A stretch of 64,000 nt of DNA. Source: Gammaproteobacteria bacterium (GTDB taxonomy: Bacteria > Pseudomonadota > Gammaproteobacteria > UBA6002). The notes under the pieces were generated by a model. The model saw nothing but the letters and a program-made list of their open reading frames with translations, ran no database searches and was not told the DNA's origin. The position numbers and the translations under genes are program-made. Shown piece by piece: positions 1 through 10,104 of the stretch. Position 1 is the first letter of the stretch. Every line of letters begins with the position of its first letter. Where the stretch lies: positions 62,001 to 126,000 of the forward strand of contig JACCWJ010000005.1 in NCBI GenBank assembly GCA_013697705.1. Direction: 5' to 3'.

Positions 1-533
1 CAGTAGGGGAAGCGTTTGATAAAACAGCAAAGCTATTAAATTTGCCCTATCCAGGTGGAGCTGCTTTATCTCGATTAGCAAAGGAGGGAGTGCCGCGATT
101 TACTTTCCCGCGTCCTATGATTGATCGTCCCGGCCTAGATTTCAGTTACAGTGGATTAAAAACACACGTAGCCACTGTAATAAGGAGTCACGATAAGGAT
201 TCTCGTTTGTTCGCAGATATTGCTTACGCTTTCCAAGAAGCGGCGGTTGATACATTGGTGAGTAAAGCGAAGAAGGCGTTAGAGCAAACCCAACTTAAAC
301 GTTTAGTGGTTGCAGGAGGCGTAGGAGCAAATGAATTACTGCGTCGTCGGTTGAGGGAAATGGGTCAATCACTCGGTGCGGAGGTTTTCTATCCTCGCCC
401 TATCTATTGCACGGATAACGGCGCAATGGTAGCGTATTTAGGTTGCCAACGATTATTAAGAGGAGAGCAAGACCCTTCATCTAGAATTAATGTCAGAGCA
501 AGGTGGTCTTTAGAAGATTTAAAGGGGACTTGA
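1..533 (+). CDS. tsaD: tRNA N6-adenosine threonylcarbamoyltransferase TsaD, 5'-truncated by the window edge
   Basis: C-terminal part of the Kae1/Qri7/TsaD ASKHA-fold protein, which transfers the threonylcarbamoyl group to A37 of ANN-decoding tRNAs in the t6A pathway. The frame is open from base 3 and begins [10 protein letters not shown], so the true start and the N-terminal metal-binding HxxxH lie upstream of the window. Visible family motifs are [20 protein letters not shown] (nucleotide-binding loop) and CTDNGAM near the end, which carries the conserved Asp metal ligand. A TTG at 42 is only an internal codon. The partner gene tsaE is at about 10.2 kb. The gene is followed by a short palindrome and by convergent plsY. 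Confidence 0.96.
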   Translation, partial: VGEAFDKTAKLLNLPYPGGAALSRLAKEGVPRFTFPRPMIDRPGLDFSYSGLKTHVATVIRSHDKDSRLFADIAYAFQEAAVDTLVSKAKKALEQTQLKRLVVAGGVGANELLRRRLREMGQSLGAEVFYPRPIYCTDNGAMVAYLGCQRLLRGEQDPSSRINVRARWSLEDLKGT

Positions 534-550
534 TAGTTTCTTAACTACCT

Positions 551-590
551 TCCACGTCGTCCCGCGACTTGATCGCGGGATCCAGCGATC
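551..590. repeat. Short palindromic REP-like element
   Basis: Contains CCCGCGA - CTTGA - TCGCGGG, a 7-bp stem at 561-579, followed by atccagc. It sits between convergent tsaD and plsY and could terminate transcription in both directions, although there is no clear T-tract. The same core recurs at 10740-10785 and 61861-61920, so it is treated as a dispersed intergenic palindrome rather than a gene-specific terminator. Confidence 0.6.
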
Positions 591-637
591 CACCTCAAAA
601 AGCGTGAGTCAGAAAGCCCCAGTGCTACATCGAACTG

Positions 638-1216
638 TTAAAATACAACTTTGGTTTCCGTGCCGTTTCGAAGTCGTTCAATGTTTTCCCAATGGCGCCA
701 GATAAGCAGTGAAGTCATAATCAGCACTGGAAAGAAGTAAGCCGCATGCCCAAAAATTAGCGCATAAAAGGGCAGTAATACCGCAGTGATTAGGGCGGCT
801 AGGGAAGAATATCGGGTGAAATAAATAACAGCTACCCACGTTAATACGGCAAATAGACCGGCAAAAAAACTTAAGCCAAAAACGGCACCAATTGCAGTCG
901 CGACTCCTTTCCCGCCTTCAAATTTAAAAAATACAGGATAAATATGGCCTAGCAGGGCAATAAGCGCAATAAGCGCTAAAGCAAAAGGAGATACGCCGAC
1001 CATCCGCCCTAAGATAACGGGAATGAACCCTTTTAAGGCATCTGCGATTAAGACAATTAATGCGGCTTGCTTGCCGCCAAGACGAAGTACATTGGTAGCG
1101 CCTGGATTGCGAGAACCTTCAGTGCGAGGGTCTGGTAATCCCATAAACTTGCAAATCAACACAGCGGATGATATTGAACCGAGTAGGTAGGCAATGATCG
1201 CTAAAACTATGAACAT
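638..1216 (-). CDS. plsY: Glycerol-3-phosphate acyltransferase PlsY
   Basis: Integral inner-membrane enzyme that acylates glycerol-3-phosphate at sn-1 using acyl-phosphate, the first step of phospholipid synthesis. About 192 residues with several hydrophobic helices. The PlsY motifs are present: GSRNPGATN in the first cytoplasmic loop and FEGGKGVAT in the third. The ATG at 1216 is preferred over a GTG at 1225 because GGAG lies 8 bases upstream of the ATG. plsY next to tsaD is a common bacterial arrangement. The gene is divergent from orn across about 130 bp that must hold both promoters. Confidence 0.95.
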   Translation of the reverse strand: MFIVLAIIAYLLGSISSAVLICKFMGLPDPRTEGSRNPGATNVLRLGGKQAALIVLIADALKGFIPVILGRMVGVSPFALALIALIALLGHIYPVFFKFEGGKGVATAIGAVFGLSFFAGLFAVLTWVAVIYFTRYSSLAALITAVLLPFYALIFGHAAYFFPVLIMTSLLIWRHWENIERLRNGTETKVVF

Positions 1217-1348
1217 TCGAGGCACTCCATGCTGATTGGATAGGTCATAGTAATTTATTCGGTCTAGGTTGAAAAGGTATCGCCCTAATTTAATTGTCAG
1301 TACTTAGGATCTATGCTTCAATTAACGGTTTTAATTTAGGGAAAAATC

Positions 1349-1903
1349 ATGATTCCAAGGCCAGATAGTTTAATTTGGTTAGATTTAGAGATGACTGGCC
1401 TAGATCCGGAGCACGATCGTATAATTGAAATTGCGACAGTGGTGACTGATCCTCAACTTAATGTCATCGCTGAAGGCCCCGTTTTGGCTATTCATCAAGC
1501 TGAAGATCTATTAAAGAACATGGATGATTGGAATACCCATCAACATAATAAATCAGGTCTAGTTGACAGAGTCCGACAAAGTCCCATCACTGAGCGGCAG
1601 GCGGAAGAGAAAACCTTAGAATTTTTATCACAGTATGTGATGGCGGGTAAATCGCCTATGTGCGGTAATAGTATTTGTCAGGACCGACGCTTTATTTATA
1701 AATTAATGCCTAAACTAGCCGTGTTTTTTCATTACCGTAATTTGGATGTGAGTAGTATCAAAATTCTTGCTCAGCATTGGGCACCCTCAATATTAAATAA
1801 TTTCACGAAAGAATCGACCCATTTAGCATTACAAGATATTTACGATTCGATTGCTGAACTTCGCTATTATCGGGAACATTTTTTTAAGCATTCATCTTTT
1901 TGA
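1349..1903 (+). CDS. orn: Oligoribonuclease
   Basis: DEDDh-type 3'-5' exoribonuclease that degrades 2-5 nt RNAs, including pGpG from cyclic-di-GMP turnover. The 184 residues match the family length. ExoI motif DLEMTGLDP lies near the N-terminus, ExoII-region [10 protein letters not shown] in the middle, and Exo[11 protein letters not shown] near the C-terminus. The ATG follows an AGGGA ribosome binding site. The 3' end overlaps convergent pncB by about 20 bp, so the two genes share their end region. Confidence 0.96.
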   Translation: MIPRPDSLIWLDLEMTGLDPEHDRIIEIATVVTDPQLNVIAEGPVLAIHQAEDLLKNMDDWNTHQHNKSGLVDRVRQSPITERQAEEKTLEFLSQYVMAGKSPMCGNSICQDRRFIYKLMPKLAVFFHYRNLDVSSIKILAQHWAPSILNNFTKESTHLALQDIYDSIAELRYYREHFFKHSSF

Positions 1904-3278
1904 TTTTTTCAAGCAACTTTTCGATGGTCAGTTGTAAATTTTGTCCAAGGGAAACTGGGTAAGGTTTTAAGGCAAAAGAGGAGTGGATCTTTACTTGCTC
2001 TAATGTCTGGGAGCGAATCTGATGTATGTTGGGGAGAGTATAGGTTAAGACACCTTTTTGAAAAATTGTTTGCAACAAATCCTGACTTTCGTGCGGTTTT
2101 TTGGTTTTGAAAAGTTCTTCTCCGAGTTCTATATCATAGATTATGTCCTCCACGGGCAATCCATGTTCAAACAAGCGCCGCGTTTGTAGTATTCCAGGTA
2201 TGGTAGACTTTTGAGGATCATTCGATAATTTGATTTTATAATCCCATTCCCCTGATATGTTTTTTAATGCAGTTAATTTGTAAATGGCATTGAGAGAGGG
2301 TTGATCATGAGAAGTGACCAATCGTGTTCCTACCCCCCACGAATCAATAGGTGCATTATTCTCTTTTAAGGTTCGGATAACATGCTCATCTAAATCGCCG
2401 CTAGCAATTATTTTAGTTTCACTTAAGCCAGCGTTATCAAGTAAGTTGCGTGCTTTGCGACTGAGTTCTAATAAATCACCTGAATCAAGACGAATAGCCG
2501 CTAGTGTTTCCTTCTCAGCAGCTAGCAGTTTTGCCGTTTCAATAGCATGTTTGATGCCATTGAGGGTGTCATACGTATCTACTAATAAAACGGTATTACT
2601 TTTCATGATTGTGGCGAATTTTTGGAATGCCTCTAATTCGCTTGGAAAAGCCATAATCCAACTATGTGCCTGAGTGCCATTTATCGGGATATCATATAAT
2701 TTACCCGCTAATACATTAGAGGTAGCACTGCAACCTCCTATGTAGGCACTTCGACTAGCTGTTAATCCCCCGTCGGGTCCTTGAGCTCTGCGTAACCCAA
2801 ATTCAATAACAGGGTCATCTTGGGCCGCAAGATATACTTGAGATGCCTTAGTGGCGATGAGTGTGGCAAAGTTTATAAAGTTGAGTAGTGGGGTTTCCAA
2901 TAATTGACATTGTAAAATCGGGCCCTTTATTCGAAGCACAGGTTCTTTTGCGTAGACAATAGTCCCTTCTGGGACCCCATCAAGGTCACAGGTAAAGGTT
3001 AAATTTGATAAATAGGTTAGAAACTCCCCTGAAAACAGGGCGCCATCGCCATTCTCAACTCCCTCTAAATAAGTCAAATCAGAAGCTGTAAATTTGAAAT
3101 CCCTTAAAAACTCGATAATGCGTTCTAAGCCAGCTGCTACCATAAAGAGGCTTTGCAGGGGTAGCATGCGAAAAGAGAGATGGAATATGGCTTCTTGCTC
3201 GGCAAGGCCCAGTTTCCAATAATTATATGCCATAACTAACTGATATTGATCAGTCAATAAAGGAGAATACGTGGGCAT
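1884..3278 (-). CDS. pncB: Nicotinate phosphoribosyltransferase
   Basis: Salvages nicotinate to nicotinate mononucleotide with PRPP, at the entry of the Preiss-Handler NAD pathway; nadD, downstream in that pathway, is also in this window at 30.7 kb. 464 residues, the longer bacterial type. Recognisable segments are the N-terminal [35 protein letters not shown] and GTQAHSW (phosphoribosyl/active-site region), and RLDSGDL. It is monocistronic in appearance: rlmJ upstream is separated by about 70 bp on the same strand and the 3' end overlaps orn. Confidence 0.94.
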   Translation of the reverse strand: MPTYSPLLTDQYQLVMAYNYWKLGLAEQEAIFHLSFRMLPLQSLFMVAAGLERIIEFLRDFKFTASDLTYLEGVENGDGALFSGEFLTYLSNLTFTCDLDGVPEGTIVYAKEPVLRIKGPILQCQLLETPLLNFINFATLIATKASQVYLAAQDDPVIEFGLRRAQGPDGGLTASRSAYIGGCSATSNVLAGKLYDIPINGTQAHSWIMAFPSELEAFQKFATIMKSNTVLLVDTYDTLNGIKHAIETAKLLAAEKETLAAIRLDSGDLLELSRKARNLLDNAGLSETKIIASGDLDEHVIRTLKENNAPIDSWGVGTRLVTSHDQPSLNAIYKLTALKNISGEWDYKIKLSNDPQKSTIPGILQTRRLFEHGLPVEDIIYDIELGEELFKTKKPHESQDLLQTIFQKGVLTYTLPNIHQIRSQTLEQVKIHSSFALKPYPVSLGQNLQLTIEKLLEKIKKMNA

Positions 3279-3349
3279 TTTAATTTCTCTTTACGTTTAT
3301 TTTTCACAGTATAGTAGAATGAGCAACCCAGCATTCAGGCTGTCCATAA

Positions 3350-4192
3350 TTACATTTTAGAGGTAAAACTTTCTAGTCTGTAATTGCCTCTATTTTCAGA
3401 GTCCAATATATTCAATAGCTGTGGCAACACTTCATTAAGTTTTTCTTGTAATTTCCAGGGTGGATTAACGATCACCATACCACTACCATTTAATGCAAAA
3501 GGTGCGTCATCTGGAAATAAATTAAGTTCACAAATCAGCAGATTTTTTAGAGATAACTTTTTTAAATTACGTTCAAATTGATTAATCTGAATGCGGTTTT
3601 TAACGGGATACCATATTAGATAAATCCCTTGCCAACGCATAAGCGCCATTTGCAATGATTTTATAATTTCATCGAATTCATTTTTATCCTCGTAGGGAGG
3701 ATCAATTAGCACTACGCCGCGTCGAGGGGTGGGTGGTAAAAACGCTTTCAAACCTTGATAGCCGTTTTGTAAATGGACCCCCACTTGAGGGTCGTACTTA
3801 AATTCTTCTTTTAATAATTGATAATCAGCAGGGTGTAATTCCGTCAAAATCATTTTGTCTTCGGGGCGAAGTAATGCGCGTACTATGCGTGGAGACCCAG
3901 GATAATATTTTAATGAGTTTTCCTTATTCATGCTCTTAACAATTTGCAAATAATGTTTTATCTCAGTTGGCTTTTTGCCTTTTATGGCCATTAATGTTCC
4001 GATGCCAGCTGCAAATTCACCCGTTTTTTTAGCCTGAATTGACGTTAAATCGTATTTTCCTATACCCGCATGAGTATCTATATAGCAAAAGGGCTTTTCT
4101 TTGGCGAGCAATGATTCAATGACTAAAATAAGACAGATGTGTTTGAAAACATCAGCAAAGTTACCTGCATGGAATGCATGACGATAATTCAT
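3350..4192 (-). CDS. rlmJ: 23S rRNA (adenine-2030-N6)-methyltransferase RlmJ
   Basis: SAM-dependent methyltransferase for A2030 of 23S rRNA. The protein begins MNYRHAFHAGNFADV, the family's characteristic N-terminus, so the ATG at 4192 is chosen over an upstream in-frame start. The catalytic IDPPYE motif (N-methyltransferase D/NPPY type) is at roughly residues 165-170. Its ATG overlaps the TGA of rlmI (ATGA), so the two 23S methyltransferase genes are probably translationally coupled. Confidence 0.94.
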   Translation of the reverse strand: MNYRHAFHAGNFADVFKHICLILVIESLLAKEKPFCYIDTHAGIGKYDLTSIQAKKTGEFAAGIGTLMAIKGKKPTEIKHYLQIVKSMNKENSLKYYPGSPRIVRALLRPEDKMILTELHPADYQLLKEEFKYDPQVGVHLQNGYQGLKAFLPPTPRRGVVLIDPPYEDKNEFDEIIKSLQMALMRWQGIYLIWYPVKNRIQINQFERNLKKLSLKNLLICELNLFPDDAPFALNGSGMVIVNPPWKLQEKLNEVLPQLLNILDSENRGNYRLESFTSKM

Positions 4193-5373
4193 TGAGAGGC
4201 TCGCACTAAACAAAAGTAGGCTTTTAAATAAGCTGTCTCTGGAATTGCAGGATGTATCGGATGGTCTAACCCTTGAAAACCAATTTCTAAAATTTGCGTG
4301 CTTTTTTGAGTTTTAATACTCGCGCGACGCAGGATGTCTAATAGTTCAGATTGCGACATATGGAGAGAGCAGGAGCAAGAGACTAACACCCCGTCTTCGT
4401 TTAAAAGCTGCATCGCTAGTTCGTTCAAACGCAAATAAGCAATGGTGCCCTGTTCGATATCTTTACGCCTTTTGATTAAGGCGGGAGGATCGAGTATCAC
4501 TACATCAAATTTTTTCTTTTCATGAACGAGTTTTTTGAATACGTCAAAGAGGTCACCTTCTATGCATTCCACTCGATCCTCACAATGGTTGATTTTGGCA
4601 TTTTCTTTGACTTTCTGAATGGCAGTCGCCGAGCCATCAATGCAAAGTACTTCACTTGCACCATAATGCGCTGCCTCTATTCCCCAGGCTCCTAAATAAC
4701 AAAAAGCATCTACTACCTTTTTTCCTACTACATATTTTGCTAGTCGAGAGCGATTTTCACGATGATCATAGAACCAACCGGTTTTTTGGCTAGACCTAAT
4801 TGGAATAGTAAACTGGCAATGATTCTCTTCAATAAGAATGTCTGGGGGAATCTCGCCATAAGCTACGTCCACATAGTTTTCGAGTCCTTCAATTTGACGC
4901 ATAGAACTGTCATTTTTTAATAGAATTCCAGTGGGCTGGAATAAATTAATAAGGGCTGAAATAATCACCTCTTTTAATCGTTCCATGCCTGCAGTGTTCG
5001 TTTGAACCACAAATATTTGGTCATATCGATCTATGATCAAACCTGGAAGTTGATCACTTTCTCCATACACCAAGCGATAGAACGGCTTAGCAAAAAAGGA
5101 TTTTCTAAGTGAAAAGGCGGCTGCAATCTTATTGACGAAGAAGTCTGCATCAATGTCCATGGGCGTCTTGGTCAAAATTCTGATGGCAATGAGTGCATGC
5201 GGATTGGCATACCCCAGGGCTAGAAATTTTTCGCGTGCGGAATAAATTTCAACCACCTCGCCGGGGGCTAAATTTTTGAGCGGTGATCTTGTCGTATCTA
5301 TTTCATTGCTGTAAACCCAAAGATGGCCCGCATTTATACGTCTTTCCTCGTTTTTCTTGAGATATATCTTCAT
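4189..5373 (-). CDS. rlmI: 23S rRNA (cytosine-1962-C5)-methyltransferase RlmI
   Basis: PUA domain followed by a Rossmann methyltransferase; it makes m5C1962 in 23S rRNA. The start MKIYLKKNEERRINAGHLWVY begins the PUA domain, so the ATG at 5373 is chosen and the upstream 35 in-frame codons are discarded. Motifs: FYDHRENR, DAFCYLGAWG (SAM site), VILDPPAL (motif IV) and SCSCS (catalytic Cys region). It is first of a two-gene unit with rlmJ and divergent from the permease gene at 5495. Confidence 0.93.
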   Translation of the reverse strand: MKIYLKKNEERRINAGHLWVYSNEIDTTRSPLKNLAPGEVVEIYSAREKFLALGYANPHALIAIRILTKTPMDIDADFFVNKIAAAFSLRKSFFAKPFYRLVYGESDQLPGLIIDRYDQIFVVQTNTAGMERLKEVIISALINLFQPTGILLKNDSSMRQIEGLENYVDVAYGEIPPDILIEENHCQFTIPIRSSQKTGWFYDHRENRSRLAKYVVGKKVVDAFCYLGAWGIEAAHYGASEVLCIDGSATAIQKVKENAKINHCEDRVECIEGDLFDVFKKLVHEKKKFDVVILDPPALIKRRKDIEQGTIAYLRLNELAMQLLNEDGVLVSCSCSLHMSQSELLDILRRASIKTQKSTQILEIGFQGLDHPIHPAIPETAYLKAYFCLVRASQ

Positions 5374-5494
5374 TGGATTTCGCTTGGCCTCGAGTTTATA
5401 AGACTCGCCATTATAAGTGGATGAATTAAGAGTGCAATGACGTCGAAAAAATAGAATGGTAGAATTAGGCATCACCAAACGGATCTTGAGAAAA

Positions 5495-7453
5495 ATGTTT
5501 AAAAAAATATACCGTTTACTTATTGGTAAACCTCATAATCCCCTAGATCAAAAGACCCGTAACAAGATTGCGTTGAGTGCCTTTTTGGCTTGGATAGGGT
5601 TGGGTGCCGATGGGCTCTCTTCTGCGTGTTATGGTCCTGAGCAGGCATTTTTAAGCCTAGGTGGGCACACCTATCTCGCTTTTTACTTAGCTTTTGCGAT
5701 CGCTATTTCAGTTTTTATTATCTCCTTTGCTTACAACCAAGTTGTAGAACTCTTTCCAAGTGGAGGCGGAGGATATAAAGTCGCTACGAAATTATTGGGC
5801 GTCTTCCCGGGCCTCATCGCAGGATCTGCCTTAATAGTCGATTATATTTTAACAATTGTGATTTCCATCGCGAGCGGTGTTGCAGCTGCCTTTAGCTTAC
5901 TACCCTATAGTATGCAATTTTATAAACTCATTGTTGATTGCGGATTGATAGTTGTGCTCATCGTGCTTAATTTGAGGGGCATGAAAGAATCCATCAAAAT
6001 TCTTATGCCCATTTTTATTGGCTTTGTCATTACCCATATTGCCTTAATCATTTTCGGTTTAACCAAGCAAAGTTCTTTATTACCCAGCTTGTATCAGAGC
6101 GCCAATCATGAAGTTCAACAAATATGGCTGCAGAATGGTTTGATTTTCCTAATGGCGCTTTTTATACGCGCCTATTCATTAGGAGGAGCGACCTATACAG
6201 GGTTAGAAGCGGTTTCTAATAATGTGCATACCCTGGCGGAACCTCGGGTTACAACGGGTAAATGGACTATGTTCTATATGGCAGTCTCCTTGAGCATCAC
6301 TGCCGGTGGCATTTTGTTTCTTTATCTATTGTGGCAAGTCAAACCTATACCCGGTATGACGCTCAATGCTGTTGCCTTTAAGGCGCTACTAGGTTCGGGT
6401 GATTTTACCGATACCATATTATTAGTTACCTTATTGTCAGAAGCTGGTTTGTTGTTTGTAAGTGCTAATACAGGATTTTTGGGCGGCCCTGCTGTGTTAG
6501 CAAATATGGCGATTGATAATTGGGTGCCACGACGTTTTCGCAATTTATCGAGTCGATTGGTCACTCAAAATGGCGTATTAATGTTTGGTGTTTCAGCTTT
6601 ATTTATTCTGCTCGCCACACGCGGTCATGTGGGGTACATCCTGGTACTTTATAGTGTCAATGTTTTTATCGCTTTTTCAGTTTCATTGATTGGTCTTTGT
6701 CGTCACTGGTGGCAACAACGTAAAGAAAAATTATCCAATTGGTACCGTTTATTATTGGCCAGTATTGCTGCAATAATCTGTACCTCGATCTTAATCATGT
6801 TGGTAATTACGCGGTTCAATGAAGGGGGGTTGGTCGCACTTATGATCACAGGATTTGTAGTGTTTGTTTGCTGGAGAACACGGCAGTACTATGGAAAAGT
6901 GAATAAAAAATTTAAGCAAGCCGATAAGCTGTTAGTGCCAAAACTCATTACTAAAGGGCCGGAAGAAATCCCGGAATTTGATCCTAAGGCCCCAACTGCT
7001 GTGCTTTTCATTGGTAAGAGTATCGGGGTGGGGATGCACGCCCTGCTTTGGATTCATCGTCTGTTCCCCAGTTATTTTAAAAATTTTATTTTTGTCTCTG
7101 TGGGTCTTATAGATGTGCAAAGTTATGGGGCTCATCAGCATTTTGGCGTTTTGCAACGACGTGTTAAAAAGATTTTAGATCACTTTGTGAAGTTTTCGCA
7201 TAATCATAATACTGCTGCTTATGCCATTATTGATTATGGAACCGACCCTGTCGAAAAATTAACTCAGATTGCCGAAAAACTTTACCATGAAAATCCCAAC
7301 TGTATTTTCTTCGCCAGCAATTTAGTCTTCGAAACAGATAATTGGTTAATCCGTAGACTACATAATGAAACTGCTTTTGCTGTGCAACGAAAACTTCATT
7401 TACAAGGGATTATGATGATGATTTTGCCAATGAATATTGAGGCAACGCTCTAA
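5495..7453 (+). CDS. APC-superfamily permease, KimA/YdaO-like
   Basis: About 652 residues with some 12 hydrophobic helices and a soluble C-terminal part of about 150-170 residues. The N-terminus IGLGADGLSSACYGPEQAF and SGGGGYKVA resemble the amino-acid-permease fold, in particular the KimA (YdaO) branch, in which the founding member is a cyclic-di-AMP-regulated K+ importer. Substrate cannot be decided from sequence: potassium and amino acids are both possible. The ATG at 5495 (MFKKIYRLL) is chosen because the upstream alternative at 5456 overlaps the rlmI promoter region. The gene stands alone, convergent with queG. Confidence 0.82.
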   Translation: MFKKIYRLLIGKPHNPLDQKTRNKIALSAFLAWIGLGADGLSSACYGPEQAFLSLGGHTYLAFYLAFAIAISVFIISFAYNQVVELFPSGGGGYKVATKLLGVFPGLIAGSALIVDYILTIVISIASGVAAAFSLLPYSMQFYKLIVDCGLIVVLIVLNLRGMKESIKILMPIFIGFVITHIALIIFGLTKQSSLLPSLYQSANHEVQQIWLQNGLIFLMALFIRAYSLGGATYTGLEAVSNNVHTLAEPRVTTGKWTMFYMAVSLSITAGGILFLYLLWQVKPIPGMTLNAVAFKALLGSGDFTDTILLVTLLSEAGLLFVSANTGFLGGPAVLANMAIDNWVPRRFRNLSSRLVTQNGVLMFGVSALFILLATRGHVGYILVLYSVNVFIAFSVSLIGLCRHWWQQRKEKLSNWYRLLLASIAAIICTSILIMLVITRFNEGGLVALMITGFVVFVCWRTRQYYGKVNKKFKQADKLLVPKLITKGPEEIPEFDPKAPTAVLFIGKSIGVGMHALLWIHRLFPSYFKNFIFVSVGLIDVQSYGAHQHFGVLQRRVKKILDHFVKFSHNHNTAAYAIIDYGTDPVEKLTQIAEKLYHENPNCIFFASNLVFETDNWLIRRLHNETAFAVQRKLHLQGIMMMILPMNIEATL

Positions 7454-7476
7454 TCTGAGATCAGTTTGAAGGTATG

Positions 7477-8544
7477 TTACACATTATCCTCTTCATGTTG
7501 CTGTAATGCCCATAGAATATGCTCCTTCACCATATCAGAATTGTCTTCGAATCTTTCCTTTAAGGCATTGACCACTGCGGGTGAGGTAGGCGCATTGCCT
7601 AAAGCTACCGCAATGTTCCTGCGCCAACCTTGATACCCTGCACGCCTGATAGCTGAACCTTCCGTAAAGCGATTAAACTCTTCTTCACTCCATGAGAATA
7701 ATGCAACTAGATCGGCATCGTTAAGCTGGGTGCGAGCATGAAACTCAGCTTCTCGGGTGATTTTGGCAAATTTATTCCACGGGCAAATAATTTGGCAATC
7801 ATCACAACCAAAGATGCGATTGCCAATCAAAGAACGAAATTCCTTCGGAATGGCGGTTTTTAACTCTATGGTTAGATAGGAAATGCAACGTCGGGCATCT
7901 AACTGGTACGGACCTACGATGGCCTGAGTAGGGCAAATATCAATGCAAGCTGAACAGGAGCCACAATGTGGTGTAGCAGGAGTATCAATAGGAAGGGGGA
8001 TGTTGACAAAAATTTCCCCTAAAAAAAACCATGATCCCGCCTGTTTATTTATAATTAAGGTGTTTTTTCCTAGCCATCCTAAACCTGCTTTTTCTGCAAT
8101 GGCTTTTTCAAGAACAGGAGCGCTATCCACAAAAGCGCGATAATGAAGACAATCTACTTTGTCATTAATTTTGTTGGCAAGGGTCAGCAGTCTTTTTTTT
8201 ATAACTTTGTGATAGTCTCTTCCCAAAGCATAGCGTGAGATATAGGCCTTATTCTTATTGCCGAGGACATGCACCATGCGCGTATTGGAGGGTAGATAAT
8301 CCATTCGCAGTGAAATAATACGCAGAGTATTGGGTACGAGTTCAGCGGGTCGTGATCGTTTAGACCCATGTTTATGCATGTAAGTCATCTCGCCATGATA
8401 GTTATTTGCTAGCCATTTGTTTAAATAGGATTCTGCTTCCTCGAGATGAGTATCTGTTATACCGACTTGCTGAAAGCCGAGTTCTCTACCCCATCTTTTA
8501 ATGTCAGCTGCTAGTTCTAAAAGATCTATAGTAGAATTAGTCAT
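7477..8544 (-). CDS. queG: Epoxyqueuosine reductase QueG
   Basis: Cobalamin- and Fe-S-dependent enzyme that reduces epoxyqueuosine to queuosine at tRNA position 34. Two ferredoxin-type clusters are visible: CGSCSACIDICP and CDDCQIICPW. The C-terminal region has the HEAT-like repeat expected for family members. The ATG at 8544 is used; a GTG at 8553 in the same frame adds three residues. The start lies only about 23 bp from divergent nnr. queC at 23.2 kb is a second queuosine-pathway gene in the window. Confidence 0.95.
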   Translation of the reverse strand: MTNSTIDLLELAADIKRWGRELGFQQVGITDTHLEEAESYLNKWLANNYHGEMTYMHKHGSKRSRPAELVPNTLRIISLRMDYLPSNTRMVHVLGNKNKAYISRYALGRDYHKVIKKRLLTLANKINDKVDCLHYRAFVDSAPVLEKAIAEKAGLGWLGKNTLIINKQAGSWFFLGEIFVNIPLPIDTPATPHCGSCSACIDICPTQAIVGPYQLDARRCISYLTIELKTAIPKEFRSLIGNRIFGCDDCQIICPWNKFAKITREAEFHARTQLNDADLVALFSWSEEEFNRFTEGSAIRRAGYQGWRRNIAVALGNAPTSPAVVNALKERFEDNSDMVKEHILWALQQHEEDNV

Positions 8545-8567
8545 GACTATCACAGGAAAAGTACATA

Positions 8568-10058
8568 ATGGAAGCCCGAGTATATAGTGTTAATCAAATA
8601 AGAACGCTTGAAAAAAAAGCAGTAGAAGATTATCACATTTCTGAATTTAATCTGATGCTTTCTGCGGGCCGGGCTGCTTTTAATTATTTAACAACCCTGT
8701 GGCCGATGGCAAAAACAGTGCTCGTGGTGTGTGGTTCTGGAAATAATGGCGGCGATGGTTTTATTTTGGCAGAGGCGGCCCGAGAAAGTGGCCGCCTAGT
8801 AAAAGTGAGAATTTTAGGGGACGTTGAAAAACTCTCTGCTACTGCGAAAATTGCGCTGGAATACTGTCAGGCCCACGGAATTAATATTCAAAAATTTGAT
8901 GAAAATGAGACTATAGCGGCAGACGTAATTGTGGACGCGATTTTGGGTATTGGGCTCAAAAAAGCGCTTGAGGGGTCCTATGCACAAGCCGTCTCTGTGT
9001 TAAATCGGTCTCATTTGCCCATATTAGCTTTAGACGTGCCTACGGGGATAAATGCGGATAGTGGCAATATTTGGCAGTCTGCTTCCGGTGTTACCCTTGC
9101 TATTAAAGCGGAGGCAACAATTACCTTCATAGGCTATAAGCAGGGGCTTTTTACCGGTGCTGCTCTTGATTATTGCGGTAAAGTGGCCCTTGCAAGTTTA
9201 GACCTCCCTGCTGCACTTTTTCACAACGTTGCGCCTTCCAATGAATTTTTGCTCCCTGAGTCAATTAAGTATCATTTACCTCCGCGTCCAAAAAATGCTC
9301 ACAAAGGTGATTGTGGGCATGTCTTAGTGATGGGGGGCAATATAGGTATGGCTGGGGCAGCTCGACTCGCCGCTGAAGCTGCGCTACGTGTGGGCGCGGG
9401 CCTCGTTAGTGTGGCCACTTTAGCGGGCCACGAAGCTATTGTTTGTGCTCATTACCCCGAAATCATGTGTCATGCGGTATCAAGTGAAGAAGCCCTGCTG
9501 GCCTTGCTCGCTAAAGCTACTGTTATCATTCTTGGCCCAGGCCTGGGTACAGACGAGTGGGCAAAAATGATGTTCAATGCTGCTTTAACTTCTCGCTTGC
9601 CTAAAATTATTGATGCTGATGGCCTAAATCTTTTAGGTAAGAACCCCCACTGCCAACGAGATTGGGTGCTTACGCCTCATCCTGGAGAAGCGGGACGTCT
9701 ATTGGGCCTGGATACGAAAATTATTCAAAGTGATCGTTTTGTCTCTGTCACTAAGCTGGCTAAGTTAGGAGGCACGTGGGTATTAAAAGGCGCTGGCACC
9801 TTAGTTAGGGGAAACGAAGATATAACCTTTATTTGCCCTTTTGGTAACCCGGGTATGGCCAGCGGTGGTATGGGAGATGCATTAAGTGGAATCATAGGTG
9901 GTTTGATGGCGCAGAATATTTCCTGCGTGGAGGCCAGCAAACTTGGCGTCTTGTGTCATGCCTTGGCGGGGGATGAGGTTGCAAAAGAAGGCGAACGAGG
10001 CATGGTTGCTTCAGATGTCATTGATAAACTTCGAGGCTTAATTAATAACACCGAATAA
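8568..10058 (+). CDS. nnr: Bifunctional NAD(P)H-hydrate epimerase / ADP-dependent dehydratase
   Basis: Repairs damaged NAD(P)H hydrates. The N-terminal YjeF epimerase domain (about residues 1-215) contains CGSGNNGGDGF and DAILGIGL. The C-terminal ribokinase-like dehydratase domain (about 225-490) contains HKGDCGHV, LGPGLGTD, TPHPGEAGRLL and GNPGMASGGMGD, the nucleotide-binding and catalytic region. Length 496 matches the fused form. It heads the nnr-tsaE-amiB-mutL group. Start-to-start distance from queG is very short, so its promoter must lie within or over the queG start. Confidence 0.96.
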   Translation: MEARVYSVNQIRTLEKKAVEDYHISEFNLMLSAGRAAFNYLTTLWPMAKTVLVVCGSGNNGGDGFILAEAARESGRLVKVRILGDVEKLSATAKIALEYCQAHGINIQKFDENETIAADVIVDAILGIGLKKALEGSYAQAVSVLNRSHLPILALDVPTGINADSGNIWQSASGVTLAIKAEATITFIGYKQGLFTGAALDYCGKVALASLDLPAALFHNVAPSNEFLLPESIKYHLPPRPKNAHKGDCGHVLVMGGNIGMAGAARLAAEAALRVGAGLVSVATLAGHEAIVCAHYPEIMCHAVSSEEALLALLAKATVIILGPGLGTDEWAKMMFNAALTSRLPKIIDADGLNLLGKNPHCQRDWVLTPHPGEAGRLLGLDTKIIQSDRFVSVTKLAKLGGTWVLKGAGTLVRGNEDITFICPFGNPGMASGGMGDALSGIIGGLMAQNISCVEASKLGVLCHALAGDEVAKEGERGMVASDVIDKLRGLINNTE

Positions 10059-10104
10059 TTCTAATTCTGCTAACACCTCTTCTTGACTAAATAGACCTGG
10101 TGCC

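Noticed and set aside
42-44. TTG as the start of tsaD
   Set aside because: Homology continues upstream to the window edge, so it is an internal codon.
2314-2673. Long plus-strand frame inside pncB
   Set aside because: Antisense shadow of a strongly conserved gene.
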